Positions 1 through 8,677 of a stretch of DNA of 64,000 nt are shown in pieces. The first letter of the stretch is position 1; every line of letters starts with the position of its first letter. The stretch spans positions 1,798,001 through 1,862,000 of the forward strand of contig NZ_CP087585.1 of assembly GCF_022200785.1 (NCBI RefSeq), read 5' to 3'. Both the position numbers and the translations under genes were made by a program. A model generated the notes under the pieces. The model was given only the letters and a program-made list of their open reading frames with translations. It was not told where the DNA came from and did no database searches. The DNA comes from Pedobacter mucosus (GTDB taxonomy: Bacteria; Bacteroidota; Bacteroidia; Sphingobacteriales; Sphingobacteriaceae).

Positions 1-1
1 G

Positions 2-868
2 CTCTTACATGGTGGTCCAGGTACATCGCCTGAATATTTTGACAACTTTCCTGCCTCATTAGGAAAAGACTATACAATCATATTTTATTCTCAATTGGGC
101 ACCTATTTTTCTGACATTCCGGCGGATAGCAGCTTGTATGACATAAATAGTTTTGTGAATGATGTGGAAGAGGTACGTAAATCACAAGGACTGGATCAGT
201 TTTACCTTCTTGGGCACTCTTGGGGAAGCCAGCTTGCACAAGCCTATGCAGCTAAATTCCAAAAGCACATAAAAGGGCTTATATTATGTAATAATATAAA
301 TGAAAAGGATGAGGTTATTGACGACTATCAGTCTCTGCTCTATGCAGATATCCTTGATTCCATTCCAGCTTTTAAAAAATATGCTGATTCGTTAAGATTT
401 GGCTTCAGCGGAAAATTTACTGATTTTAATGATCCAAATGCATTGGGTAACCAGATCAGGAAAGAAGCATGGCCTATAATGATCAAAAGACATTACGCAA
501 GGATTCCTGGTTCTATGCCAATATCCCTACAACGCTCAAAAGAGCATTCCATTGGCGGTTTGATGGCTGACTTGGGATTCATGAAAAAGATAAATGCTAC
601 AGATTTTGATAAATATCTCGTTGACATAACAATTCCTACACTATTTATTGGAGCAAAATATGATTTTATCCCTCCTTATTATTATGTAAAAATGCGAAAC
701 AGGATGACCAAAAACAATAAGGTAGAGATTTACATATGTCCTAAAGGAAGTCATTTCGCTATGTGGGACGATTCAGATAATTTTTTCAACGCCTTAAATA
801 AATTTATACTTAAAACCGAAGGAAATAGTATCGATGGTCAAGTGAATCCGTTGTTTCATGATAAATAA
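2..868 (+). CDS. Proline iminopeptidase-like alpha/beta hydrolase (peptidase S33), 5' end cut off by the window
   Basis: Reading in frame from base 2 gives an open frame up to the stop at 866-868, so the gene begins outside the window. The frame opens with LLHGGPGTS, the HGGPG oxyanion-hole motif of S33 prolyl aminopeptidases, followed by a YSQLGTYFS segment resembling their DQxGxGxS box. The nucleophile elbow is GHSWGS, with the Ser codon at 218-220. The acid (GAKYDFIPP) and His (GSHFAMWDD) follow in the right order. The family removes N-terminal proline or small acyl groups. Family assignment is firm; the substrate is unknown, and a signal peptide cannot be judged because the N-terminus is missing. 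No terminator is visible after the stop. Confidence 0.85.
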   Translation, partial: LLHGGPGTSPEYFDNFPASLGKDYTIIFYSQLGTYFSDIPADSSLYDINSFVNDVEEVRKSQGLDQFYLLGHSWGSQLAQAYAAKFQKHIKGLILCNNINEKDEVIDDYQSLLYADILDSIPAFKKYADSLRFGFSGKFTDFNDPNALGNQIRKEAWPIMIKRHYARIPGSMPISLQRSKEHSIGGLMADLGFMKKINATDFDKYLVDITIPTLFIGAKYDFIPPYYYVKMRNRMTKNNKVEIYICPKGSHFAMWDDSDNFFNALNKFILKTEGNSIDGQVNPLFHDK

Positions 869-952
869 AAAATTGATCTCCTAGTCAATATTTTTTCAGC
901 AAAAATGCTGTTAAGAGAAGATAAGTCTCAATAAACTAAGGTATCCGTCTTC

Positions 953-978
953 TACTTCACCCTTTCCAAATATATTTT
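953..978 (+). repeat. Short direct repeat, left-half motif, copy A
   Basis: TACTTCACCCTTTCCAAATA followed by TATTTT. It matches 1061-1086 at 24 of 26 positions with an offset of 108 bases. It lies just left of a poly-T run and of the right-half motif at 989-1020. Confidence 0.6.
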
Positions 979-988
979 TATTTTTTTT

Positions 989-1020
989 TCTACTCTAAGT
1001 TCTAAAACCCAGTACGACAA
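989..1020 (+). repeat. Short direct repeat, right-half motif, copy A
   Basis: A 32-base element that starts TCTACTCTAAGTTC and ends GTACGACAA. It aligns without gaps to 3906-3937 with 26 identities. Both copies follow a run of Ts. Its origin (decayed mobile element or short duplication) is unknown. Confidence 0.5.
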
Positions 1021-1060
1021 AAAGAAAAAACTGCCTCAAAAAACGAAGGAATCTACCACT

Positions 1061-1086
1061 TACTTCACCCTCTCCAAATGTATTTT
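1061..1086 (+). repeat. Short direct repeat, left-half motif, copy B
   Basis: TACTTCACCCTCTCCAAATG followed by TATTTT; 24/26 identical to 953-978, same orientation. The right-half motif does not follow this copy. Confidence 0.6.
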
Positions 1087-1346
1087 CAACGGTTTCGGCA
1101 AATAGAAAAATCAGGCAAAGACCAACTTTTTATTTGCAGTTACGTTTTATCATTTACTCATTAAAAACTGAATCTTTCATTTGGTTAATGGAATGAGTTT
1201 ATAAGAATATAAAAAAAAGGCGAAGGTCAGCAGGATTAAAGTAAGTGACTTTGCAAGCTATAGAATTTCTAAGTCCTACCTCCCTGAAACTATCAAATAG
1301 CGAGGGAATTATGATAAGTTCACTCTATAAATGAGTTTGCTTTGTA

Positions 1347-1777
1347 TTAGAACCTCTTCGAGAAATATATACGTCTGTGTCCTTTAGGAAAATCCTTTAT
1401 TTCGCCAATAATATTATAACCATTTTTTAAGTAGAATTCTTCCGCCTGGAAGTCAAATGTATCTAGCATAGAAATTGTAGCTCCATTTCTATGGCTACAT
1501 TTTCAATATGTTTTAGAATCTCTGAACCTAGCCCTTGTTTCCTATATTCTTCTTTCACCCATAGGATGCTGATTTCTAAGCCGTTCCAGCAGCCTATCCC
1601 ACCTAAAACACCTCCAATTTCTAAGCCTTCACTGTTTTTGGCAACAAATTGAAGGGGCATCCAAATTTAAGAAAGCGCAGGCACCTGTATCTCATTGTAT
1701 TCATTAATTCCATCAACAATATTTTTAATGTTTTCCTTTTTGCATACTTCAATGTTATACTTGAAAGAGTCAGTCAT
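1347..1777 (-). pseudogene. GNAT-family N-acetyltransferase, broken by a nonsense codon and a one-base deletion
   Basis: Reading down from the ATG at 1777 gives MTDSFKYNIEV and continues to VPALS, then hits TAA at 1669-1667. The same frame resumes with IWMPLQFVAKNSEG and the acetyl-CoA-binding motif (EEYRKQGLGSEILKH, Q/R-x-x-G-x-G/A). It is lost again near 1481-1486, where the bases read ATGGAGCT and adding one G (ATGGGAGCT) restores GATISMLDTFDFQAEEFYLK and a normal GNAT C-terminus ending KRF at 1347. The span is 431 nt, exactly one short of 144 codons. Repaired, it would be a typical 143-residue cytoplasmic acetyltransferase. The two lesions suggest real decay, though sequencing error at one site is possible. 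A partial start at 1660 could express only a fragment. Confidence 0.8.
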
Positions 1778-2090
1778 AGTTAGATTTAATTACAGTTATT
1801 GCAAATATAGGTCATCAGACGAAGCTATTATTATGCACGTAAATCATCGAATTTTTCTGACTACTTTGGTCTTCAGCAAAATATCATCAGATCACTGAAC
1901 AAACATTAAGTTTAACATTCCCGAAAAACGATGGATCTTTGATAGACAAAAAAGTCTATATTATAACTCATTCATATTAACTGGCCGTAGATTATAAGAG
2001 TTTCAGTTAAATTTTGTTAATTATTTATAAAACACTTTCTCTATTATAATTATTCGATTACATTTAATTACAACCTAATGGTAATAACGG
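1778..2090. other. Intergenic region upstream of the S41 peptidase
   Basis: No gene. It should hold the promoters of the divergent GNAT pseudogene and S41 peptidase. A near match to the -7 box (GATCTTTG, 1934-1941) is followed at once by a perfect 6-bp hairpin, ATAGAC-A6-GTCTAT (1942-1959). Neither is strong enough to call as a site. Confidence 0.4.
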
Positions 2091-3743
2091 ATGAAAAAAA
2101 CAATTCTACTCACTACCCTACTTTCTTTTATTATCGCAAATAGCGTAGTTGCACATGCAAAAGAAACAAACCAGATTGCAACTTTCATCAAGATATGGGG
2201 ATTCCTTAAGTATCATCATCCTACGGTTGCAAAAGGTAAAATAGATTGGGACAAAGAATTTACAAATGGTGTAAATGAAGTAAAAATCTCAAGATCAAAA
2301 GAGGCGATTAATCTCTACTACACCACCTGGATTAACGGACTTGGCAAACTGGAAAAGTGTAAGGCCTGTAGGATTAAAGATGTAAGTGAAGATAAATTCA
2401 ATGTTAACATGAACTGGTTAAAGGATTCGACTAGTTTAAGTCCGGAGCTTATAGACAAGCTCATGAATATTCAAGCTAATAGAAATCAGAATCGAAATTA
2501 TTATGTAAACCAAGTTGAAGGGGTTGGCAATACAGAATTTAAAAATGAAAAAGCCTATCCAGACTCTATTTATCCATCAAAAGAGTTAAGGCTGTTAACA
2601 CTTGCCCGTTATTGGAAAATTGTGGAATACTTTTATCCCTATAGATATAAGACCAACCAAAATTGGGATGCGGTATTGGTTGAAATGATTCCAAAGTTTG
2701 AAAGTGCAGCAGACACCACAGACTACCATCTTACAATTCTTGAACTGACAGCAAAAGTCAACGATAGCCATGCTAAATTCTCAACGAGAAACACCAACGA
2801 GTATTTTGGTTTCAAATGGGTGCCATTTAGCTTTAAGATAATTGGTGACAAAGCAGTAGTAACCGGGTTTTATAACGATAGCCTTTGCAGGAAAAACGAT
2901 ATCAGAATCGGAGATACATTTATGAAAATTGATGGTTTGCCAATTGCAACAATCGTTAAGAAAAACTCAAAATACGTTGGAGCCTCCAATGAATCGGTTA
3001 AGTTAAGGGATATGTATAATATTCTTTTCAATGGTAATTCAGAAACGGTTGAAACAGAATTTGACCGCAATGGTGTTGTTGGCAAAAAAAATATTGACAG
3101 AGTTGCTTACGATAAGCTTAATTATAAGTGGAACAGTAGTAATATTAAGGATACTGTAAAAATCCTGGAGGGAAATGTAGGATATATTAATTTAGGAAAT
3201 CTTCAACGCAACCAGGTTGCCTCCACACTCGCAAAGGTAAAGAATACAAATGCAATCATATTTGATATAAGAAACTATCCAAATCAAACGATGTATCTAT
3301 TGGCCGACTTTTTAAATGTAGATCGTAAAGCATTTGTTAAAACTAGCATACCTAATATAAACCACCCTGGGACATTCAATTTTTCAAAAGATTTGTATTG
3401 TGGGCAGAAAAATGCAAATTACTATTCGGGTAAGGTCGTACTTTTATGCAATGAGACGACACAAAGCCATGCGGAGTTTACCATGATGGCTTTGCAGACA
3501 GCGCCAAACGTTAGAATTGTGGGTAGTCAGACTTCAGGAGCAGATGGCAATACATCTTTGATTACTTTACCAGGCGGATTTAAAACCTGGATAACGGGTA
3601 TTGGTATCTACTACCCTGACGGAAAGGAGACACAAAGAATAGGGATCGTTCCAGATGTAAAAGTAACTCCAACAATTTCAGGAATCCGACTTGCAAAAGA
3701 TGAAGTTTTAGAAATGGCTATCCAAACTATTAATAAAACGTAA
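2091..3743 (+). CDS. Secreted S41 family (C-terminal processing/tricorn-like) peptidase, 550 aa
   Basis: Residues 1-24 form a Sec signal peptide (MKKTILLTTLLSFIIANSVV, cut near AHA-KE), so the enzyme acts in the periplasm or outside. A helical N-terminal part (IWGFLKYHHP) precedes a PDZ-like segment around residues 240-330 and the S41 catalytic core from about 360. The nucleophile is Ser459 (AGC at 3465) in TQSHAEF, corresponding to the family S-x-A-E box, followed by GSQTSGADGN. This layout is common in Bacteroidota S41 proteins of unknown substrate. Starting at ATG 2091 puts the signal peptide at the N-terminus. It stands alone, with diverged repeats on either side of the surrounding segment. 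No terminator seen. Confidence 0.85.
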   Translation: MKKTILLTTLLSFIIANSVVAHAKETNQIATFIKIWGFLKYHHPTVAKGKIDWDKEFTNGVNEVKISRSKEAINLYYTTWINGLGKLEKCKACRIKDVSEDKFNVNMNWLKDSTSLSPELIDKLMNIQANRNQNRNYYVNQVEGVGNTEFKNEKAYPDSIYPSKELRLLTLARYWKIVEYFYPYRYKTNQNWDAVLVEMIPKFESAADTTDYHLTILELTAKVNDSHAKFSTRNTNEYFGFKWVPFSFKIIGDKAVVTGFYNDSLCRKNDIRIGDTFMKIDGLPIATIVKKNSKYVGASNESVKLRDMYNILFNGNSETVETEFDRNGVVGKKNIDRVAYDKLNYKWNSSNIKDTVKILEGNVGYINLGNLQRNQVASTLAKVKNTNAIIFDIRNYPNQTMYLLADFLNVDRKAFVKTSIPNINHPGTFNFSKDLYCGQKNANYYSGKVVLLCNETTQSHAEFTMMALQTAPNVRIVGSQTSGADGNTSLITLPGGFKTWITGIGIYYPDGKETQRIGIVPDVKVTPTISGIRLAKDEVLEMAIQTINKT

Positions 3744-4062
3744 ATTAATCTGCCCGTCGGAAAATATCGCAATAGTGAGCAATACTGAAAGTTAAACAAG
3801 CATTGAAATATCGTCACTAGATAGTGAATTTTTGGTACAAACAGAATCAACATTACTCGTTATTCGTTTCAAAAATCGAAGTTAAGTTTATCCATTATTA
3901 TTTTTTCCACTGTAAGTTCCTAAATCCAATACGACAATAAAAGAGAATTATTTTACAAAATGATGGAATATTGGTATTCTTATTACCCAATTATATTTCA
4001 ACAATGTGATGTGTTTGGTAAGCAAAATGGTTCTCCACCTGATTTTATAATATCTAACTTCA
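3744..4062. other. Gene-free stretch between convergent genes
   Basis: The S41 gene and the DinB-like gene point at each other across this AT-rich gap. I found no strong terminator hairpin. The only structure noted is the repeat at 3906-3937. Confidence 0.4.
3906..3937 (+). repeat. Short direct repeat, right-half motif, copy C
   Basis: TCCACTGTAAGTTCCTAAAT and onward to ACGACAA; 26/32 identical without gaps to 989-1020 and in the same orientation, about 2.9 kb apart. The two copies bracket the GNAT pseudogene and the S41 peptidase. Confidence 0.5.
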
Positions 4063-4548
4063 TTAATGTATTTTTATCTTGTGACTAAGTAAAGTAAGGT
4101 AGGTAAATATCTTTCCGCTATGTTCGGCTTCATGATAGTTTGCAGCTTGCAGTGCTTGGACATGATTTTTAACTTGGAAGCCGATGGGTAACTCAAAGGG
4201 TGAATAATTGACAAATAATCCGGATTTCAAATCTGATTCAAGGTGGTTAACTGTATCAATCAATAAACGTTTCACTTCGTTAATATCGGGAATAGTCTTC
4301 CAAGATTTTGGAGATGATCCAATTTTGAAGAACTCCATAAATTCTTCAGATATATACATTGGCAATCCGCTACGCATATACATATGCCTCTGTTGAGAAG
4401 TGATACAATGACCAATTTGCCAAATTACATTATTATTGAAACCATCTGGAATTCTAAATAATATTTCATAATTGCTTATCTCTATTAATTCTAATAGCCT
4501 ATTCCTGCTAGCTCTTAAAACTTCACATTCGAAACGTAAATTAATCAT
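4063..4548 (-). CDS. DinB family protein, 161 aa
   Basis: A four-helix-bundle protein of the DinB/YfiT-like superfamily. The family signature is visible: IWQIGHCITSQQRH in helix 2 and NYHEAEHSGKI near the C-terminus, whose His residues usually form a three-His metal site. Length fits the family (150-170 aa). Members include thiol transferases and damage-induced proteins, but most Bacteroidota copies have no known reaction, so none is claimed. Cytoplasmic, no signal peptide. It reads the same way as the DUF2461 gene upstream, separated by 166 bp. Confidence 0.8.
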   Translation of the reverse strand: MINLRFECEVLRASRNRLLELIEISNYEILFRIPDGFNNNVIWQIGHCITSQQRHMYMRSGLPMYISEEFMEFFKIGSSPKSWKTIPDINEVKRLLIDTVNHLESDLKSGLFVNYSPFELPIGFQVKNHVQALQAANYHEAEHSGKIFTYLTLLSHKIKIH

Positions 4549-4714
4549 TTAATTTGTTTAAGTATTAGCAACATAAGAAACCTAAGTGTTATCTAAAGTA
4601 AACCTTTATCACTTAGAAGATCAAACTCGTGCTCAATTTTCGATCTATATCTACAAACTGATGTCAAATGTATGATTTAGTGGAACTTATTAGTAATCAC
4701 CCGGCTCCTCATCC

Positions 4715-5359
4715 TTATAATCTCAAACCTTCGCGAAAAAATTGTAAAAATGGTAAGGCTGCTTTAAAAGTTATAAGTATATCCTGAATCAGTTCATTCC
4801 TATCCTTCAACAGATCTACTGCGCTCTTTAGTTCGTATGCTTTTAGTCTGATATAGTTTTCGCCCGGTGTCCCAATAAGATAGCCTTTTGGAAGCGCCGG
4901 CATCATAGAGGATTCTTCTAAAACGAATCCTGCTGAATAGCAATCCTGAAGAATGGTGTCGAGTAGTGCGGTATTTTTAGAAATATAGTTTCGCATTACT
5001 TGCAAACCGAAAACATCAGGTACATATCTGATGCTAATATAACTTTGGTCATCAGGTTCAATGTGAATAAAGTATGCGGGCTCATTCCCGTCATTATCAA
5101 GCGGATTAATCGCTATGTCGAAAAAACCATGATAGGAGATTTCCTTTTTAGGACGTATATTTATTAAATTAGAAATAAATCTTTCTACTTCTATGTCGGG
5201 GTTTAGCTTGGCGTCTATAACAGATAGCTGCGTCAGTATTATGTATGCAAATTCCCAAACCTCTGATTTTGCCCTTTCATACTCACCGATGTGATCCATA
5301 AACCAAGCCTGATGATTGTTGGCTTTCAGGTCGGCTAAAAATTTTAAAGTTTTTTCCAT
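4715..5359 (-). CDS. DUF2461-like protein, 214 aa
   Basis: The N-terminus (LKFLADLKANNHQAWFMDHI) matches the opening of DUF2461 proteins (F-L-x-x-L-x-x-N-N-x-x-W-F), and the length is in range. The middle is divergent: the RDxRFSKDKTPYK-type segment of typical members is replaced by ISNLINIRPKKEISYHGFFD. The fold may be kept, but any conserved basic site seems altered. The domain has no assigned biochemical role. Cytoplasmic by sequence. The ATG at 5359 gives the full family N-terminus. Confidence 0.65.
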   Translation of the reverse strand: MEKTLKFLADLKANNHQAWFMDHIGEYERAKSEVWEFAYIILTQLSVIDAKLNPDIEVERFISNLINIRPKKEISYHGFFDIAINPLDNDGNEPAYFIHIEPDDQSYISIRYVPDVFGLQVMRNYISKNTALLDTILQDCYSAGFVLEESSMMPALPKGYLIGTPGENYIRLKAYELKSAVDLLKDRNELIQDILITFKAALPFLQFFREGLRL

Positions 5360-5660
5360 TTATAGAGGTGATAAACAAGCTAAAAATAACACATCATAAT
5401 GAATATGTTGTCATCTAGTCGTGAGGTGTTTTAGGATACATTATTAGAATCGTCGATACCAAATTTAAGGAAGAAATTTTTCTATATAGCCATTTTTTCT
5501 AAAAATAACAGTACCATCTGGATGAATATAAATCGCTATGAATGTATTAGAAGTCCAAAAAAATAGGGCAATTATTTTATAATTGCCCTATTAACGCTAA
5601 AAACTTGATTCCTTACTATGCCAAATTTATATATTAAATTAACTTGATTTAAGTTTATGT
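5360..5660. other. Intergenic region with a terminator
   Basis: Holds the terminator of the PRC-barrel gene (5562-5592) and presumably the promoter of the DUF2461 gene. No further gene or structure seen. Confidence 0.5.
5562..5592 (-). terminator. Intrinsic terminator of the PRC-barrel gene
   Basis: Perfect 14-bp stem (AATAGGGCAATTAT with ATAATTGCCCTATT) and a 3-nt loop. On the minus strand the stem runs into seven Ts. It lies about 70 nt past the PRC-barrel stop. Confidence 0.85.
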
Positions 5661-6506
5661 TTAAAAGTCTGAAGATGAAGAATTATGTTCTGTAATGCCA
5701 TCACCTATTTTTGAAACAAACTGATCATTTAATTGATCCATTGTTTGCCAGCGCACTCCTTCTTCAGCTGGCTCCGCATAAATAACTCCAATTTTATTTT
5801 CTCCTTCTAAAATTCTATATGTGCCATTGTCTTGTGGCTCGATTGTAAATGTTCCTTCTTCGGTAGTGATATTGAATTGCTCGTGAACGTTTGGAGTCGA
5901 TTGTGCATTTTCATAATTCACAGCCGTATTTAATTCAGATTGATCAACAATGTCGAATTTAGAGTTCATTTCAGGTTCAGGAGTAATAAATGCGCTACTT
6001 TGAGTAGTGTCAATTGATTGCACATCATGACCTGCATTCCCTATGTTTCCTCTATCGAAATGATGATGGCTATAAAATTCTGAATGATCATTTTCATTAA
6101 TTTCTTCTTCTATCCGTAATGCTGCAGGACTACCAATAGCCGATCTTATTTTCAATTCAGTATCTCTGGTTACTTCACCAATAATGTATTGAGGCATCTC
6201 TAAAAATTGGTTTTCGTGAAGAACCGGTACAACAACCTCCTTTTTATCTTCTCCAAGTTTTACAAAACCTATAGGTAAAATGACCGCTTTATCTTCTACA
6301 CCTGATATCGAATCGTCAAGGTCGACAATTAAATAGCGAACCGCATTTTGTTCTATATCAACTAACAAATCTCTAACTTTACCTATTGTCTTTTCAGTTT
6401 CGTCCGTTACTGGCCAGCCTGTAATATTAGCTTCTCCATCGCCTAACTGATAATCTACCTTTGATAATTCTTCGAGCTTTAGGTATACTATATTTCCAGT
6501 ATTCAT
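5661..6506 (-). CDS. PRC-barrel domain protein, 281 aa
   Basis: Residues 25-125 form a PRC-barrel domain (GWPVTDETEKTIGKVRDLLV, then VRYLIVDLD), like the H-subunit barrel of photosynthetic reaction centres and stress-related bacterial PRC proteins. A second beta-rich segment lies near residues 215-265 (FTIEPQDNGTYRILEGENKI). The acidic, Asn/Ser-rich linker between them looks disordered. There is no signal peptide or membrane segment. In other bacteria such proteins occur near stress genes, but no specific role is shown here. It is a single transcription unit closed by the hairpin at 5562-5592. Confidence 0.75.
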   Translation of the reverse strand: MNTGNIVYLKLEELSKVDYQLGDGEANITGWPVTDETEKTIGKVRDLLVDIEQNAVRYLIVDLDDSISGVEDKAVILPIGFVKLGEDKKEVVVPVLHENQFLEMPQYIIGEVTRDTELKIRSAIGSPAALRIEEEINENDHSEFYSHHHFDRGNIGNAGHDVQSIDTTQSSAFITPEPEMNSKFDIVDQSELNTAVNYENAQSTPNVHEQFNITTEEGTFTIEPQDNGTYRILEGENKIGVIYAEPAEEGVRWQTMDQLNDQFVSKIGDGITEHNSSSSDF

Positions 6507-6858
6507 ATTTTTCCTATTTAAGATTTATAACTTCTAATCTATCTTTAACAGTATGCTATGAAAATGGTTTCGATTTTTGGAAGACTAGCAATTTATTTTT
6601 GATTTCAAGCTTAAGGTAATTGGTAGTTTTTTTCAGCGGAAATACATTTCATTTTTTAGAGTTGCAATGCTCGCTTTGATCCGATTAGTTATCAATTGTC
6701 TAAATCTTCGGAAGATTCTAAACGTAACATTTACCTAATAATAAAACTATAAATATACAATGGGTGTTAAATCAAATGAGACTTTTAAACAATAGTCAAA
6801 AGTGTTTTAATTCGCATTTTACTAAATTTTATTTAGTCTCCACACCACCAAATTATTT
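6507..6858. other. Divergent intergenic region upstream of the paoABC-like operon
   Basis: No gene. It separates the divergent PRC-barrel and paoA-like genes. A short dyad AATCTTC-G-GAAGATT (6703-6717) lies about 140 bp before paoA and could be an operator. No exact -7 box was found. Confidence 0.4.
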
Positions 6859-7650
6859 ATGAAAGATTTAAACAATAAAGAAGAATCATATGATTTGACA
6901 GAAGATGAAAATGACATCTTAAATCAAATCGGTCTGAGTGATGGAGCTTCACGACGAAGATTTCTTAAACAACTCTCTGCAGCAAGTTTAAGTGTGTTGG
7001 CCTCTGCATATTTTACTACAGATTTATTTGCCGCTACGATGAAAGACCTACCAGATGAAGTTAAGGTCCTTCTTAATGAAGTGAAAGTTAACCTGCGGGT
7101 AAATAACATGGTAAAACCGTTAACATTAGATTCTCGTACCACCTTGCTTGATACACTTCGTGAAAAACTAGCTTTAACGGGTTCGAAGAAAGGCTGTGAT
7201 CATGGCCAATGTGGTGCATGTACGGTTATTGTCGATGGCAAACGTAGACTTTCTTGCCTAACACTCGCAGCATCATGCGAAGGCAAAGAAATCACTACGA
7301 TTGAAGGATTAGCAGAAAATGGCCAGCTTCATCCTATGCAACAAGCTTTCCTCAAGCATGATGGTTTTCAATGTGGCTATTGCACACCCGGTCAAATCTG
7401 CTCTTCTGTGGCGCTTTTAGAGGAAGCGAAACGTGGAGAAGCAAGTTATGTAACTGTAGATTTTAAAGACGTAAAAAAGAATTTAGTGCTCTCAGAAGAA
7501 GAAATCAGGGAAAGGATGTCTGGAAATATATGTAGATGTGGCGCATATAATAATATTGTTCAGGCATTTAAGGAAGTTCATTCGGGTGATGATGAGATGC
7601 CAACCTGGACATTTGCAACACCAGAACAAATGGCAAAAGCAAGAATTTAA
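6859..7650 (+). CDS. paoA: Tat-exported 2Fe-2S subunit of a PaoABC-type aldehyde oxidoreductase, 263 aa
   Basis: The small iron-sulfur subunit of a xanthine oxidase-family molybdoenzyme, passing electrons from the Mo site to FAD. Residues 31-58 hold a twin-arginine signal (SRRRFLKQLSAASL), implying export of the folded complex. Cys113, 118, 121 and 133 form the plant-ferredoxin cluster; Cys172, 175, 225 and 227 (QCGYCTPG, NICRCGAY) form the second 2Fe-2S cluster of the helical domain. It is first of three adjacent genes in the order 2Fe-2S, FAD, Mo seen for E. coli PaoABC (YagTSR). The symbol is by similarity of architecture; the substrate is unproven. No moco insertion chaperone gene is in the window. 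Confidence 0.85.
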   Translation: MKDLNNKEESYDLTEDENDILNQIGLSDGASRRRFLKQLSAASLSVLASAYFTTDLFAATMKDLPDEVKVLLNEVKVNLRVNNMVKPLTLDSRTTLLDTLREKLALTGSKKGCDHGQCGACTVIVDGKRRLSCLTLAASCEGKEITTIEGLAENGQLHPMQQAFLKHDGFQCGYCTPGQICSSVALLEEAKRGEASYVTVDFKDVKKNLVLSEEEIRERMSGNICRCGAYNNIVQAFKEVHSGDDEMPTWTFATPEQMAKARI

Positions 7651-7670
7651 GCCTGTTTAAAAAAAATACT

Positions 7671-8663
7671 ATGAGACCATTTACTTATACTGGTGCAAAA
7701 AATACCGCAGAAGCATTAAGCGCTGCAAATGCAAATTCAAAATCACATTACTTAGGTGGCGGAACCAATTTATTGGATTTGATGAAAGAAGATGTTGAGC
7801 AACCTAATGAACTTATTGAAATTTCAAACCTCGAGCATAAACAAATCGTTCGAAATGAAAAAGGAGGTTTAACGCTTGGCGGAATGCTTAGTAACGCAGA
7901 AACAGCTAATCATCCTGATGTTAGAACTCAATATCCATTGCTAGCTATGGCGATGCTCTCTGCAGCAACGGCACAAATACGAAATATGGCAACTAATGGA
8001 GGGAATTTGTTACAACGTACCCGTTGTCCATATTTTTTTGAAGTATCAATGCCTTGTAACAAGCGAGAACCTGGTACCGGATGTGGTGCCTTAAAAGGTA
8101 TGAATGCGCTTCACGCAATTTTTGGTTGGAATAATAAATGTGTTGCGGTTCATCCGTCAGATATGGCAGTAGCGCTGGCAGCTATTGGGGCAACGATAGA
8201 AATGAAGAAAGCTGATGGATCTTCAAGGATGATAGAAATTAGCGACTTTCACCGCTTACCAGGCGATACGCCTGAAAAAGATACCAACCTAATGCCCGGA
8301 GAATTGATTACCGCTATTCACCTTTCAAAAGCAGATTTTTCTACGCATTACCACTATTTAAAAATCCGTGAACGTGCAAGTTATGCTTTTGCAATCATCT
8401 CTGTTGCAGCCGGCTTACAAATTACAGATGGCAAAATTACTAAAGCTGGATTAGCTATGGGTGGCGTAGCACATAAACCTTGGAAACTTACAAATGCTGA
8501 AAATTACTTATCAGGGAAAACTCCAAACCAAGCAAATTTTGAAGCGGCAGCTAAACTTGCCATGAAAGATGCTAGGCCATTAGCAGATAATAAATATAAA
8601 GTTGAAATGGGTGAAAAAGCAATTATTAGGGCGTTGACACTCGCATTTCAAAAAGAAGCGTAA
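7671..8663 (+). CDS. paoB: FAD-binding subunit with 4Fe-4S insertion, PaoB-type, 330 aa
   Basis: Accepts electrons from the 2Fe-2S subunit onto FAD. The FAD-binding loop LGGGTNLLDLMKED (residues 28-41) and NMATNGGNLLQRTRCPYF are typical. Cys119, 129, 138 and 157 (RCPYF, MPCNK, GTGCGALKG, NKCVAV) reproduce the 4Fe-4S insertion that marks PaoB and 4-hydroxybenzoyl-CoA reductase-like FAD subunits and is absent from ordinary xanthine dehydrogenases. It starts 20 bp after paoA and ends 14 bp before paoC, so the three are one operon. It has no signal of its own and would be carried out with PaoA. Confidence 0.87.
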   Translation: MRPFTYTGAKNTAEALSAANANSKSHYLGGGTNLLDLMKEDVEQPNELIEISNLEHKQIVRNEKGGLTLGGMLSNAETANHPDVRTQYPLLAMAMLSAATAQIRNMATNGGNLLQRTRCPYFFEVSMPCNKREPGTGCGALKGMNALHAIFGWNNKCVAVHPSDMAVALAAIGATIEMKKADGSSRMIEISDFHRLPGDTPEKDTNLMPGELITAIHLSKADFSTHYHYLKIRERASYAFAIISVAAGLQITDGKITKAGLAMGGVAHKPWKLTNAENYLSGKTPNQANFEAAAKLAMKDARPLADNKYKVEMGEKAIIRALTLAFQKEA

Positions 8664-8677
8664 TCCAATAAAAGAAC

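Larger units (their letters stand above)
869..1346. other. Gene-free stretch with diverged short direct repeats
   Basis: No convincing gene. Apart from the short repeats listed separately at 953-978, 989-1020 and 1061-1086, I see only AT-rich DNA. It separates the S33 gene from the broken GNAT gene on the other strand. Confidence 0.5.

Noticed and set aside
1695..1898. Open frame of 67 codons on the plus strand
   Set aside because: It lies antisense to the start of the GNAT pseudogene and has no family resemblance.
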